A stretch of 64,000 nt of DNA from Natrinema salaciae (GTDB lineage Archaea; Halobacteriota; Halobacteria; Halobacteriales; Natrialbaceae), in assembly GCF_900110865.1 (NCBI RefSeq), contig NZ_FOFD01000009.1:50650-114649 (forward strand), in the 5' to 3' direction. The notes below the pieces were generated by a model. It worked only from the letters and a program-made list of their open reading frames with translations, made no database searches and was not told where the DNA came from. Position 1 is the stretch's first letter. Every line of letters begins with the position of its first letter. A program made the position numbers and the translations under genes. Below are positions 33,367-42,761 of this stretch, piece by piece.

Positions 33367-34317
33367 TCACACGAGCGTGACTGGTGCCATCGCCACGACA
33401 CCCGCACCGAACCCGATGAGCAACTCTCGACGACCGCCGTTCGGGAGGTCCGCGCCGGTCTCGAGCGCTTCGGGAACGAACTCCGTCGCGACCAGATAGA
33501 CCATCGCGCCGGCGGCGAATCCGAAACCGAACGGCAGGAACGCCTCGGCCCACGAGACGAACGCGAACGCGATGACCGCGCCGATCGGCTGGGGAAGGCT
33601 CGAGAAGACCGCCGCGCCGACCATCCGCCAGTTGGACAGTCCCATCGTCCGCATCGGGATGGCGATGGCGGTTCCCTCCGGAACGTTGTGGATCGAGATG
33701 GCGATCGTCATGAACACCGCGAGCAACGGGATCGAAACTCCGAGTATCGAGACGCCACCCTCGAGTCCGAGTTCGGCGAACGAGACGCCGACCGCCACGC
33801 CCTCGGGGAAGCTGTGGACCGTCAGAATGCCGAGGATGAGGACGAGTTTCTTCAGGTCAGCCTCGGCGAACGCCGTCGCCTCGATCGGCGCACCGCCGTG
33901 ACCGTGGTCGTGTCCGTGACCGGCACCGTTCGCCCGGACCTTGTTCGAGTCCGTCGCCTCGAGATCGTGTCCGCGTTCGTCGTCGCGGGCTCGTTCACGA
34001 TCGTGCTCGTACTCCCCGTTCCCGTGGAGGTCGACCCCGTCGAGGACCCTGTCGGAGATCTCAACCAGCGCGACGCCCGCGAGGAGGCCGCCGACCATCA
34101 ACGTCGGAAACCCGCCCGAAGCGTACGCGAGTCCCTCGTCGACGAGACCAAACACGGAGACCGTCACCATGATTCCCGACGCGACCCCCCATAGCCCCAC
34201 GTTCCAGCGGTCGCTGAAGTCGTCGACGAAGAAGAACGGCAACGCGCCGATTCCCGTCGCTAACGCAGTGATAAAGCCCGCGACGAAGACGACGACGAGG
34301 TTTTCCGCGAGTGCCAT
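33367..34317 (-). CDS. ZIP-family divalent metal transporter
   Basis: A 316-residue membrane protein with eight helices. The cytoplasmic loop is His-rich (GHGHDHGHGG), and the metal-path motifs are ILTVHSFPEGVAVGVSFAE in helix 4 and IAISIHNVPEGTAIAIP in helix 5. These His/Glu pairs mark ZIP importers of zinc, iron or manganese. The ATG at 34317 is preferred because a hydrophobic helix follows directly. Upstream, a TATATTT at 34361-34367 and a dyad at 34369-34385 suggest metal-dependent repression. Confidence 0.93.
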   Translation of the reverse strand: MALAENLVVVFVAGFITALATGIGALPFFFVDDFSDRWNVGLWGVASGIMVTVSVFGLVDEGLAYASGGFPTLMVGGLLAGVALVEISDRVLDGVDLHGNGEYEHDRERARDDERGHDLEATDSNKVRANGAGHGHDHGHGGAPIEATAFAEADLKKLVLILGILTVHSFPEGVAVGVSFAELGLEGGVSILGVSIPLLAVFMTIAISIHNVPEGTAIAIPMRTMGLSNWRMVGAAVFSSLPQPIGAVIAFAFVSWAEAFLPFGFGFAAGAMVYLVATEFVPEALETGADLPNGGRRELLIGFGAGVVAMAPVTLV

Positions 34318-34368
34318 ACGTGGAGTATGCGCGTGTCGACAAAAAGTCTTTCCAAAACAGGAAATATA

Positions 34369-34385
34369 TTTTGGTTGGCCTAAAA
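34369..34385. promoter_or_regulatory. Possible DtxR/SirR-type metal-repressor box at the ZIP promoter
   Basis: TTTTGGTTGGCCTAAAA is an imperfect dyad whose complement reads TTTTAGGCCAACCAAAA. It has the TTAGGC-like half sites of DtxR/IdeR-type operators. It abuts the minus-strand TATA box of the ZIP gene. Confidence 0.4.
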
Positions 34386-34525
34386 GGCGTGGCAGAACGA
34401 TCCGGCAGTGGTCGTCTCCGGTTCGGTACTCGAGTCGATCGAGTTGGGAGCGGGACATCGAATCGAACTGTGTCACTGCTCGGGAACCGAACCGCGCAAT
34501 CAGTGTCGGGTTGCGATGGTGGATC

Positions 34526-35659
34526 TTAGTTGGCAGCGCAGTTGTTCGGCCCGAGTTCGAGCGCCTCGACGTCGCCGCCCGGCTGCGCTTTCCCCCAGTT
34601 GATCTGCTTGATCTCGTTGTAGTTCGCCGGTTCGTCCGCGAGGCTCTCGACGATGGTCTCGACGAACGCCGCCTCGTCGCCGTCCGCGACGTAACTCAGG
34701 AGTTCGTTGGTCGCCGCCGCGCGAAGGTCGCCGAGTTCGGTCGCGAGCGGGCGGACGGGTTCGTCGCTGAAGTGACCGGGCAACACGACGGTTTCGTCCT
34801 CGAGATCCGTCAGCCGCTCGAGGCTGTCGAACAGCCGGCTCGCGGCGGTTCGAACGGCGTCTTCCGAACCGTCCTCGAGGTCCGGACGACCGACGCTGCG
34901 GAGAAACAGCGTGTCGCCGGCGAGGAGCGCGTCGCCGAACCGGAACGAGACGCTGCCGGGCGTGTGCCCCGGCGTGTGGAGCACCTCGAGTTCGCGCTCG
35001 CCGACCGGAATCGCCTCGCCGTCCTCGAGTGTCGTCACGTTCTCGAGCTCGCCGGCGTCGTCCCTGTGGAGGAAGTACGGCACGTCGAGTTCGCCGGCGA
35101 GTCGGCGGGCTCCCGAGACGTGATCGGCGTGGGCGTGGGTGTCCGCGACGCCGACGATCTCGAGGCCGTACTCGTCGGCCGCGTCGAGATATCGATCGAC
35201 GTACTGACTCGGATCGACGACGACGGCCTCGTCGCCGTCGTGGGCCAGATACGAGACGCACCCCGTCCCGGGACGGACGATCTGAACGACTCCCTCGATA
35301 CCGCCCGCGTCCTCGAGATCGTACTGGCGGTGGACGCGCCCCCAGCCGTTCATTCCGTCGTCCATCGATCTCGCGTCGAACCCGTGCTCGCGGAGGAACG
35401 CCGCGGCTCGCGTGGACGTGATGCCGGCGACGCAGACGACCGCGATCTCCGTGTCCGTCGGGAGCTCGTCTAGGTGCGCCTCGAGCGTGGAGTAGTCGTA
35501 TTCCAGCAGCTCGTCGTAGATTGGGAGGTTCGTACTGTCGCCGATTCGCCACTCCTCGTACTCGTCCTCGGTTCTGACGTCGAGGACGAAGAGATCCGCC
35601 GTGTCGTCCTCTTCGATACGCCGTGCGACCGCCGATGGATCGAGATCGATGTTGCTCAT
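34526..35659 (-). CDS. Rhodanese-metallo-beta-lactamase fusion (persulfide-dioxygenase-like)
   Basis: A 377-residue protein. The N-terminal rhodanese domain (residues about 5-105) holds Cys in VVCVAGITSTRAAAFL. The following MBL domain has the metal motif DTHAHADHVSG, HTPGHTPGSVSF and LLAGDTLFL. The C-terminus ends LELGPNNCAAN, a Cys-bearing tail also found in the second homologue at 61807. Fusions of this order belong to the persulfide dioxygenase and sulfur-transfer group. The ATG at 35659 starts the rhodanese domain; TTATCG lies about 20-25 nt upstream. Confidence 0.92.
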   Translation of the reverse strand: MSNIDLDPSAVARRIEEDDTADLFVLDVRTEDEYEEWRIGDSTNLPIYDELLEYDYSTLEAHLDELPTDTEIAVVCVAGITSTRAAAFLREHGFDARSMDDGMNGWGRVHRQYDLEDAGGIEGVVQIVRPGTGCVSYLAHDGDEAVVVDPSQYVDRYLDAADEYGLEIVGVADTHAHADHVSGARRLAGELDVPYFLHRDDAGELENVTTLEDGEAIPVGERELEVLHTPGHTPGSVSFRFGDALLAGDTLFLRSVGRPDLEDGSEDAVRTAASRLFDSLERLTDLEDETVVLPGHFSDEPVRPLATELGDLRAAATNELLSYVADGDEAAFVETIVESLADEPANYNEIKQINWGKAQPGGDVEALELGPNNCAAN

Positions 35660-35938
35660 TACTCCCAACGCTACACGATAATGTGTGGTAAATTCGTCGG
35701 TCAAGCCCAGGGGACTCGACGTCCGACGGGCCACTCGACGGAGCCGCGCTGGTCGCCGTTCGCGAGACAGTCGTCGCCGCGGCCACGATCGAACCGTCGC
35801 GTCGTGGCGAGCGTTCGCGGGGGCCGAGACGGGCGACCGCGAACGGCGAACGCTATCGAACCCACGCCGGCGGGTTGTGTGAGTGTTGTGCAATAAAAAT
35901 GAGCCGACGACGAAACGGGTCGAGCGGCGTCGCCGGCG

Positions 35939-36979
35939 TCAGTCCGCCGACGGCGCAGTCGGGCTCGACCGTGCTCGCATCGTCGTGATCGTGCTGTAGA
36001 TCACGGCCCCGCTGACCATGAACGCCGACAGCAGGATCAGGACGAAGCCGACCGTGTTGAAGATCTCGATCGCGAGGTAGTCGCCTGCCTGCTGGAACGC
36101 CACGGCGATCGACCCACCCAGGAGCATCAATCCGAAGTAGATCTTGATGTCGTCTTCGTTGACGATGCTGGTCGCGGCCGAACCGATCCTGGCGCCCAGC
36201 GCGCTCCCTGCGAGCAGCGGGGCGACGATCGAGAGGTCGACGCCGCCTTCCATCCCGTAGAGGAACGAACCGATCCCGCCCGAGAACACGATCTCGAAGA
36301 GGTCGGTCCCGACCGCGACGGGGACCGGCACCCCGATGAGGTAGAACATCGCGGGCATGCGGATGAAGCCGCCGCCGACGCCCAGGAAGCCCGACAGCAG
36401 TCCCGTCGCGAACGCGACGCCGAGGACCATCCACAGCGAGACCTGGATGCCGCCCGCGATCGTCATCATCGGCGGGACGTGGTACGACTGAATCTTCTTC
36501 GCGATATCGGGGATCGCGTCCGGATCGATCTCTTCGTCGGCTGCGTCGTGGTGCCCGCCGCCGGAACTCTCACTGCCGTCGTTTTTGAGCGAGTTACGCG
36601 TGACGAACACGCCGATCGCGCCCAGCAGGACGACGTACGTGACACCGATGACGCCGCTGGCGAGGCCGAGGTCCTCGAGGTAGAACACCCCGATTCGCCC
36701 GACCTCGATGCCGACCGATGTCCCGACGATCATCAACCCGCCGAGTTTGTAATCGACCTGTCCCAGGTCGTGGTGTTTTAGCGTCGCTATCACGGCCGTC
36801 CCGAAGACGAACGCCATACCGCTCCCGACGGCGACCCGGGCGGGATACCCCATCACGAGCAACGCGGGCGTGACGAGGAAGGACCCGCCCATCCCGAAGA
36901 AGCCGAACAGCACTCCGACCATGAAGCCGAAGCTCACGAACAGTACGAGCGTCGCCAGTGCGATTCCGAATAGCTCCAT
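35939..36979 (-). CDS. TSUP-family (TauE/SafE) membrane transporter
   Basis: A 346-residue protein with two TSUP repeats: [24 protein letters not shown] in the N-half and LLSGFLGVGGGFIRMPAMFYLIG in the C-half, split by a polar His/Asp-rich linker (GGGHHDAADEE). Proteins of this subgroup move sulfite, thiosulfate or sulfoacetate-type anions. The gene overlaps the small upstream gene as TAATG. The rhodanese-MBL gene follows 280 nt downstream, supporting a sulfur role. Confidence 0.92.
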   Translation of the reverse strand: MELFGIALATLVLFVSFGFMVGVLFGFFGMGGSFLVTPALLVMGYPARVAVGSGMAFVFGTAVIATLKHHDLGQVDYKLGGLMIVGTSVGIEVGRIGVFYLEDLGLASGVIGVTYVVLLGAIGVFVTRNSLKNDGSESSGGGHHDAADEEIDPDAIPDIAKKIQSYHVPPMMTIAGGIQVSLWMVLGVAFATGLLSGFLGVGGGFIRMPAMFYLIGVPVPVAVGTDLFEIVFSGGIGSFLYGMEGGVDLSIVAPLLAGSALGARIGSAATSIVNEDDIKIYFGLMLLGGSIAVAFQQAGDYLAIEIFNTVGFVLILLSAFMVSGAVIYSTITTMRARSSPTAPSAD

Positions 36980-37125
36980 TATGCGTGTTTCACCCTATCG
37001 ATAACCGGCATCGCGATTCGCTCGAGTGCGCCGTAGCCCACGTAGAGGACGATCGCCTCGAGGAGGACGGCTCCGACGAGCGCGCCTGCCTGTACCGCTC
37101 CCGAATTCGCTGCGAGGTCGATCAT
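36979..37125 (-). CDS. 48-residue single-helix membrane protein upstream of TSUP
   Basis: Short frame read directly from the sequence: it opens MIDLAANSGAVQAGALVG and continues AVLLEAIVLYVGYGALERI, ending PVIDRVKHA. It has one transmembrane helix. The stop (TAA) shares two bases with the ATG of the TSUP gene, so the two are co-translated. GGAGGT lies 12 nt before the ATG. Very small proteins in this position recur in front of haloarchaeal TSUP genes as I recall; it may be a transporter accessory subunit. Confidence 0.75.
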   Translation of the reverse strand: MIDLAANSGAVQAGALVGAVLLEAIVLYVGYGALERIAMPVIDRVKHA

Positions 37126-37485
37126 CGCGACCGACCTCCGCCGTTCAGTTGTGTACGGATCATGGTTTTCTGCTCATTATCGTCTACCCGGGGGATGGCT
37201 ATAACGCTTTTGGGGATCTTGCACAATATTACTGCCATCTATCTCACGGCTATCCAACGAGAATATTCGAATAAGTTATCCGGATACAGATGTCGGTCCG
37301 CGATCGGTCTCCGCTGCTGGGGCGCGGTTCGAACGAACGGCCGACGCTATCGGCACAGTATGACACTGATTGACGCGCGAACAGTAACGGAGGTTGCGGG
37401 CAGTGTGTGGCTCGCCGCGACCGATACTCAGGATTTAGTATTGGTTACCCAAAACAATATTATGGCGTGCGGTCCTACGGTCGGT
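37126..37485. other. Divergent promoter region between the TSUP and UspA genes
   Basis: No gene is supported. Two TTGTGYA-like boxes are visible: TTGTGTAC at 37149-37156 next to the small-protein start, and TGCACAATATTACT at 37220-37233. TATTATG at 37459-37465 is the probable TATA box for the UspA gene at 37486. Confidence 0.5.
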
Positions 37486-38331
37486 ATGAAAGCCATCTGT
37501 GCGACCGACCTCTCCGCCGCCAGCGAGGCGACGATCGAAAACGAGACCTGCCTCGAGTGTCTCGGGCGGATCGGCGTCGAGGAGATCCACCTCGTGACTG
37601 TGATTCCCTCCAACGTCCACGCGGGGATGCCCGGTATCGACTTCGAAACGCGACGCGAGCAAGCGCTCGATCGCTATCGCCGCGTCATCGAAGACGCCGG
37701 CTTCGACGTGGAGGCACACGTCGTCCGCGGGACGCCCCACCGACGCATCAACGGGGTCGCGGAGGCGATCGGCGCCAGCCTCACCGTCGTCGGCTCGCGG
37801 GGGAAGAGCCCGCTCGAGAACCGCGTCATCGGGTCGACCGCGCGCAATCTCGCGCGGACGACGGTCGTGCCGCTGCTCGTCAACCGGATCGAGCGCGGGG
37901 CGGACGATCCGGACATCCTTCGCGAACACCTGTTCAGGCGGATGCTGTACGCGACGGACTTCTCGCAGAACGCCGAGCGAGCGTTCGAGACGTTCTCGTA
38001 CCTCCGCCACGCCACACAGGAGGCGACGCTGGTCCACGTCGAAACGCCGAAGGACCCGTCGCTCCCGGAGGACGTCGATCCCGAAGCACGGCTGTCGGAG
38101 CTGGCGACCAGCCTCGAGGACTGGGGGATCGAGACGCGAACTGAGGTTCGGCAGGGCGATCCCGCCGACGAGATCCTCGCCGCGGAGGAGGAGTACGAGC
38201 CGACCACGATCCTCGTCGGATCGCGCGGCCACAGCCGGCTCCGCCGACTGTTGCTCGGGAGCGTCTCCGAGGACATCGTCACGCGGGCGAACGGGAACGT
38301 CATGCTCGTTCCGCCGTCACGAACCGCGTGA
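37486..38331 (+). CDS. Tandem universal stress protein (two UspA domains)
   Basis: A 281-residue protein made of two Usp domains. The first runs from KAICATDLSAASEATIENE to VVGSRGKSPLENRVIGSTARN, and the second from RMLYATDFSQNAERAFETF to VGSRGHSRLRRLLLGSVSED. Both carry the G-x2-G-x9-G(S) nucleotide motif. The ATG at 37486 is preferred to the longer upstream frame because the first Usp strand starts there and TATTATG is at the right distance. Confidence 0.9.
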   Translation: MKAICATDLSAASEATIENETCLECLGRIGVEEIHLVTVIPSNVHAGMPGIDFETRREQALDRYRRVIEDAGFDVEAHVVRGTPHRRINGVAEAIGASLTVVGSRGKSPLENRVIGSTARNLARTTVVPLLVNRIERGADDPDILREHLFRRMLYATDFSQNAERAFETFSYLRHATQEATLVHVETPKDPSLPEDVDPEARLSELATSLEDWGIETRTEVRQGDPADEILAAEEEYEPTTILVGSRGHSRLRRLLLGSVSEDIVTRANGNVMLVPPSRTA

Positions 38332-38500
38332 GCGCCCGGGCGCTCACCTACTACTGAACCGATTCCCAGCCCCGGAACCACCACCTCGATTCCGAACGGG
38401 CCAGGCGATTGCCATCGCGACTCTGTGCCACGCCGGTCCCGAACGCTGCTGGACCGTACGCGCCCGGCAGTCGGACGCAGCCGCTGAAGACAGTTTTCGA

Positions 38501-40480
38501 GTGGTGGACCAGAGGCGCTTTTTCCGCCACGTTCGAACTGCTCCTGTGTACTGGCCATCCCGGGAGATCGTCCTGATCGCCGTGATGCTCACCGCCGCAC
38601 TCGGAACCGGCGGCCTGTTCGTCAGCGACACCGATCCGGCGCCGCCGGATCCGGTCCCGTTCGACGAAACCGTCTCCGTCGGACTCACGCTCGAGGCGGA
38701 ACAGAGCCTCGACGAGAACGTCACGCTCCCCCGCACACAGGTGTTTTACTCGCAGTATCAGTACGTCGTCGGCTACTACGGCGTCGAGACGTTCGTCGAC
38801 GCCAAACGCCAGGAAGGACACGATCGGCGGTTCGGATATCCGCTCGCCGTGTACGTCACCGACTACGGCGACGCAACGGTCGAGCTGCAGGACGACGGGT
38901 ATCCGGTCACCGACCGACCGCTGCCGTGGGTCGATGCGACGGACGCGTGGTTCGTCGTCGGCAGCGAGGCGCGGACACCCGCGGGCGAGACCGTCGTTCC
39001 GTTCGCCGATCGAGCGGATGCGGCGGCGTTCGCAGCGGCTCACGGCGGCGAGGTGTACACGTGGGAGGAAACGCTCGAGCAGTCGTTCGACACCGACGAC
39101 GCGACGGTCGTCCGCGACCGCGTCGACGAGCAGAACCGCCGCGCCGACGCCGTCGTCGCGTCGACAGTCGCGCAGGCCGATCGACCGGTATCGACCGTCG
39201 TCGGCGAGGACGTCGACACCGTCCAGGAGGGCATCGACGAGGCACCCGCGAACACCACGGTGCTCGTACCCGACGGCACGTACGAAGAGACGCTCCGGAT
39301 CGACCGGCCGATCACGCTCGCCGGGGAGGGTGCGGCGACGATCCGCGGCGACAACAACGGATCGGTCGTAACGGTAACCGAACCGCGGGTTGGAATTCGG
39401 GACCTCGAGATCACCGGCGTCGGGCCGCTGACCTCCGGCGCCGAGGAAGTCCCCGGAGCGTCGATCGACGAGGACGCCTGGGACGAGAAGTTCCTGACCT
39501 ACTACACCGGCGCGGACGCCGCCATCTCCGCCCACGTCGCGGCCGAGCTGTCGGTCGAAAACGTGACGATCGAGACGCCCTCGAACGGGATTATCCTCCG
39601 CGAGAGCCCCGATACTGTCGTTCGTAACGCGACCGTTCGGGGCAACGAGCGCTGGGAGGACGGCTTCGCCGGAATCATGGCGTTCCAGTCGCCGGGCGTG
39701 GTCGAGGAGACGACGATCGTCGACGGGCGGGACTCGATTTACGCGTACCGATCGGAGGGGATCGTGGTTCGGGAGAACACGATCGAGGAAAGCCTGCTGG
39801 GGGTCCACCTGATGCACACTGACGGCGCACTGCTCGCCGACAACCGCCTGACCGACGTCGTCGATACGGGGATCTACGTCATGACTGGACCCGAGCGGAA
39901 CGCAATCGTCGGCAACGAGGTCAGGGGCGCGGAAACCGGGTCCTACGTCGGCGGCACCGACACGTACGTCGCCGAGAACGTCTTCGAAGCCAACGACGTC
40001 GGGCTGGAACTGGCGGCGGCCGCGTCGATCTACGAGCGAAACGTCTTCGCGGGGAACCGACTGGGCGTCAACGATCGGGTGATACTCCCGACGAACCGGA
40101 TCGTCGAGAACGACTTTGTCGGCAACGACGACCACGCCACTGCCGGTGCCGGGCCGCTGCGCATCTGGTCGCACGACGGACGCGGCAACTACTGGCAGGG
40201 CGGGACCAGCATCGCGGACGGCGACCCGCCGTCCCGATCGTACTCGCCGACCGATCCCGTCGACCGACGGATGCACCGTACCGACGGCGCGGCGACGCTC
40301 GCCCGGGCACCGGCGCTCGACGCACTCTCCGGGTTCGAGGAGTCGGTGTCCGGACTGCGAACTGGCAGCATCACCGACGTGGCCCCCACGTGCGAGCCGA
40401 ACAACCCGGAACTACTCGAACGGACCGCCCAGACCGATCGCGCTGGCGGCTGCGACGGAACACTCACGATCGAACCATGA
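38501..40480 (+). CDS. nosD: NosL-NosD fusion protein
   Basis: A 659-residue membrane-anchored protein. A helix at about residues 24-45 is followed by a NosL-like domain (TRQVFYSQYQYVVGYYG region, then PWVDATDAWFVVGSEARTPAGETV and AAFAAAHGGEVYTWEE). From about residue 235 comes a NosD parallel beta-helix with CASH repeats (EGIDEAPANTTVLVPDGTYEETL, then VRENTIEESLLGVHLMHTD and later repeats). NosD helps copper maturation of nitrous oxide reductase. The start is uncertain (GTG at 38501 or 38504). It overlaps nosF as ATGA. Confidence 0.85.
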   Translation: MVDQRRFFRHVRTAPVYWPSREIVLIAVMLTAALGTGGLFVSDTDPAPPDPVPFDETVSVGLTLEAEQSLDENVTLPRTQVFYSQYQYVVGYYGVETFVDAKRQEGHDRRFGYPLAVYVTDYGDATVELQDDGYPVTDRPLPWVDATDAWFVVGSEARTPAGETVVPFADRADAAAFAAAHGGEVYTWEETLEQSFDTDDATVVRDRVDEQNRRADAVVASTVAQADRPVSTVVGEDVDTVQEGIDEAPANTTVLVPDGTYEETLRIDRPITLAGEGAATIRGDNNGSVVTVTEPRVGIRDLEITGVGPLTSGAEEVPGASIDEDAWDEKFLTYYTGADAAISAHVAAELSVENVTIETPSNGIILRESPDTVVRNATVRGNERWEDGFAGIMAFQSPGVVEETTIVDGRDSIYAYRSEGIVVRENTIEESLLGVHLMHTDGALLADNRLTDVVDTGIYVMTGPERNAIVGNEVRGAETGSYVGGTDTYVAENVFEANDVGLELAAAASIYERNVFAGNRLGVNDRVILPTNRIVENDFVGNDDHATAGAGPLRIWSHDGRGNYWQGGTSIADGDPPSRSYSPTDPVDRRMHRTDGAATLARAPALDALSGFEESVSGLRTGSITDVAPTCEPNNPELLERTAQTDRAGGCDGTLTIEP

Positions 40481-41214
40481 CTGCAGAGACACCCCTACTC
40501 GAGGCATCGAACGTCGACTTCGCATACGGAGACGTGACCATCCTGCGGGACGTTTCCGTTCCGATTCGATCGGCAGCCGTGACGGCGCTGATCGGACCGA
40601 ACGGGACCGGAAAGACGACGCTGCTCCGCACGCTCGCCGGACTCCAGGAACCCACCGGGGGAGCGATCGCGTATCACGGGCCGGCAGCCGCACGCGAGAT
40701 CGGCTACCTGCCCCAGCAACCCGAGTTTCGGCCGGGGTTCACCGTCCTCGAAACGCTCGCGTTCTACGCGTCGCTCGTCGGCGGCGGACGCGACGAGGCC
40801 GTGGCACAACTCGAACGCGTCGGACTCGCGGATGCCGCGGACCGTCCGGTCGAGGCGCTCTCCGGCGGCATGACGCGACTCGTCGGGATCGCGCAGGCGA
40901 CGATCGGCGACCCGCCGCTGGTCGTCCTGGACGAACCCGCGTCCGGACTCGATCCGGGGATGAGCAAACACGTGTTCTCGGTCGCCGACGAACTCGCCGC
41001 CACTGGGACCGCGGTGTTGCTGAGTTCGCACGATCTCGAACTCGTCGAGCGCACGGCCGACGAAGTGGTCGTACTCGACGGCGGCACCGTCGTCGGGCGC
41101 GGAAATCCCGCGGCGCTGTGCGACCGGCTCGAGGTCGGCTCGCTGGAGGCCGTCTACGAGGAGTCGATCGTCGGCGACCTCCGTCGCGTTCGCGTGCAGG
41201 GTGAGACCGCGTGA
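40477..41214 (+). CDS. nosF: ABC transporter ATP-binding protein, NosF type
   Basis: A 245-residue ATPase with Walker A GPNGTGKTTLLRTL, a Q-loop in LPQQPEF, signature LSGGMTRLVGIAQA, Walker B LVVLDEPASGLD and the H-loop SSHDLE. It is translationally coupled on both sides, by ATGA with the NosD fusion and GTGA with nosY. Together NosDFY form the accessory transporter for copper-site assembly in nitrous oxide reductase. Confidence 0.92.
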   Translation: MTAETPLLEASNVDFAYGDVTILRDVSVPIRSAAVTALIGPNGTGKTTLLRTLAGLQEPTGGAIAYHGPAAAREIGYLPQQPEFRPGFTVLETLAFYASLVGGGRDEAVAQLERVGLADAADRPVEALSGGMTRLVGIAQATIGDPPLVVLDEPASGLDPGMSKHVFSVADELAATGTAVLLSSHDLELVERTADEVVVLDGGTVVGRGNPAALCDRLEVGSLEAVYEESIVGDLRRVRVQGETA

Positions 41215-42119
41215 CCGGCACGCCGAACTCGGTGAGCGAAGACGTCGCGTCGACGGACACCGACGCTGACGTGTCCGCGACGAAATCGACTGGAGCGACC
41301 GATCCGCCGGACTCGGGCGGTCGAATCGAACGCGTCGTCGTCCGCGAACTCAGGACCGTCTCCCGGACCCGAACGTTCGTCGTCCTCGGAGCGGCGCTCG
41401 CCGCCGTCCTGGTCGGGATCGCGTGGGTCGGCGGCGGCGTCAGGGCCGGCTTCGTGCCGACCGTCGTCGACCTCCTGACGCCGCTCGAGCTCCTCGTCCC
41501 GATCGTGGCCGTCGCGTTCGGCTACCGGGCGATCCTCGGCGATCGGCGTCGGGGCGAACTCGACGTCCTCGACACGTATCCGATCGCGCCTCGCGAACTC
41601 GTCATCGGCGTCTACGTGGGCAGGGCCGTCGGCCTTCTCGGGACGGTCGTCGTCCCGCTCCTGCTCGTCGCCGGAGCGGTCTTCGTCGGTCGCGAAGAGC
41701 CGTTCGGCCGGTACGCCTCCCACGCCGGTGCCGACTCCCCGATCCTGTTCGCGCGGTTCGTCGCGCTGACGGCCCTGTTCGCGCTGTCGATTCTCGCCGT
41801 TGCGCTCGCCATCTCGGCGCTCGTGAGCGGGACGCGAAGCGCCCTCGCACTGTCCGTCGTCGCGCTGGTCGTCCTGCTGGTCGGGCTCGATCTCGCGCTC
41901 GTCTACGGGTTCGCCAACGGCTATCTGGGCGACTCGTCGCTCGTCCACGCGCTCGCGGTGAGTCCCCTCAGCGCGTATCGCGGACTCGTCTTCGAGAGCG
42001 CCGTAGTAACGGCGTCGGGGACCGGGCCGCGGACGGCGTCGCCCGTGGCCAGCCTGCTGGGACTCGCGAGCTGGACGGGCACCTCGCTCGCCGTCGCGAC
42101 CTGGGCGATAAAACGGTAG
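41211..42119 (+). CDS. nosY: ABC transporter permease, NosY type
   Basis: A 302-residue membrane protein with about six helices in the ABC-2 permease pattern: VLGAALAAVLVGIAW, then PLELLVPIVAVAFGYRAILGDRRRGELDVL with the typical RRxGxLxxL segment, and further hydrophobic helices. The first 50 residues are polar and acidic. The GTG start at 41211 overlaps the nosF stop. No nosZ follows; a convergent NosL lipoprotein gene lies 40 nt beyond. Confidence 0.9.
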   Translation: MTGTPNSVSEDVASTDTDADVSATKSTGATDPPDSGGRIERVVVRELRTVSRTRTFVVLGAALAAVLVGIAWVGGGVRAGFVPTVVDLLTPLELLVPIVAVAFGYRAILGDRRRGELDVLDTYPIAPRELVIGVYVGRAVGLLGTVVVPLLLVAGAVFVGREEPFGRYASHAGADSPILFARFVALTALFALSILAVALAISALVSGTRSALALSVVALVVLLVGLDLALVYGFANGYLGDSSLVHALAVSPLSAYRGLVFESAVVTASGTGPRTASPVASLLGLASWTGTSLAVATWAIKR

Positions 42120-42158
42120 TCTTCGCTCGCGAATGCGGTTCCGTCGAGCCGCTCCCGA

Positions 42159-42761
42159 TCACATCAGCGACATCAGTAGTTCCTGCGTCACGTCCTCGTG
42201 TTCGTAGCGGTCGCCGCCGTACTCGTCCTGGAACGCGGCCGCGTCGTCGGGATCGCCGAATCCGATCATCGACGCGCCCATCGCGCCCTCGACCTCGCTA
42301 TCGACGACGAACGTGAGGTCGGCTGCCGGCGCGAAGGACCCCGCGTCGACGTGGCTGCTGATCTCGGGCGCGTCGCCGCCGGTGTCGATCTCGTAGTCGA
42401 CGCTCGAGTAGTCGGTCACGTACGTCGCGATCGGGGCGGAATCCTCCTCGTGGTCGAACGTGAACGCGTACGTACAACGGGTGCTGCAGAACTGTGCCGG
42501 ACGGTCGTCCCCGAGCAGTTTCTCGGCGTCGTCGTAGAACGACTCCCCGACCGGGCCTGGGTAGTCGACGATCGCCATCGTACAGTTGTCACAGCTCGTC
42601 CCGGCCTTGATCGTGATCGGGTCGGGGGCGTCCGCCTCCGCGTCCTCCTCCCCGCCGAGGCAACCGGCCAGTGCAGTCAGTCCAGTGAGGGCCGACCCGA
42701 CGAGAACCGTTCGACGAGACACGCCTCGATCGGCATCGTTGTTGGAAGGAAACCCATCCAT
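42159..42761 (-). CDS. nosL: NosL-family lipoprotein
   Basis: A 200-residue protein with a Tat/lipoprotein signal (SRRTVLVGSALTGLTALAGC). The mature part carries GTSCDNCTMAIVDYPGP, the Cys pair expected for a copper-binding NosL, then RPAQFCSTRCTYAF, a second Cys pair, and VVDSEVEGAMGASMIGF. NosL delivers Cu(I) to nitrous oxide reductase. The ATG at 42761 is preferred to one 14 codons upstream because the signal follows; CCTTATCGG about 25-30 nt upstream may hold the TATA box. Confidence 0.9.
   Translation of the reverse strand: MDGFPSNNDADRGVSRRTVLVGSALTGLTALAGCLGGEEDAEADAPDPITIKAGTSCDNCTMAIVDYPGPVGESFYDDAEKLLGDDRPAQFCSTRCTYAFTFDHEEDSAPIATYVTDYSSVDYEIDTGGDAPEISSHVDAGSFAPAADLTFVVDSEVEGAMGASMIGFGDPDDAAAFQDEYGGDRYEHEDVTQELLMSLM

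Noticed and set aside
35886..35897. TTGTGCAATAAA as promoter element for the rhodanese-MBL gene at 35659
   Set aside because: It lies over 220 nt upstream of the start, too far for a core element; kept only as a weak match to the motif.
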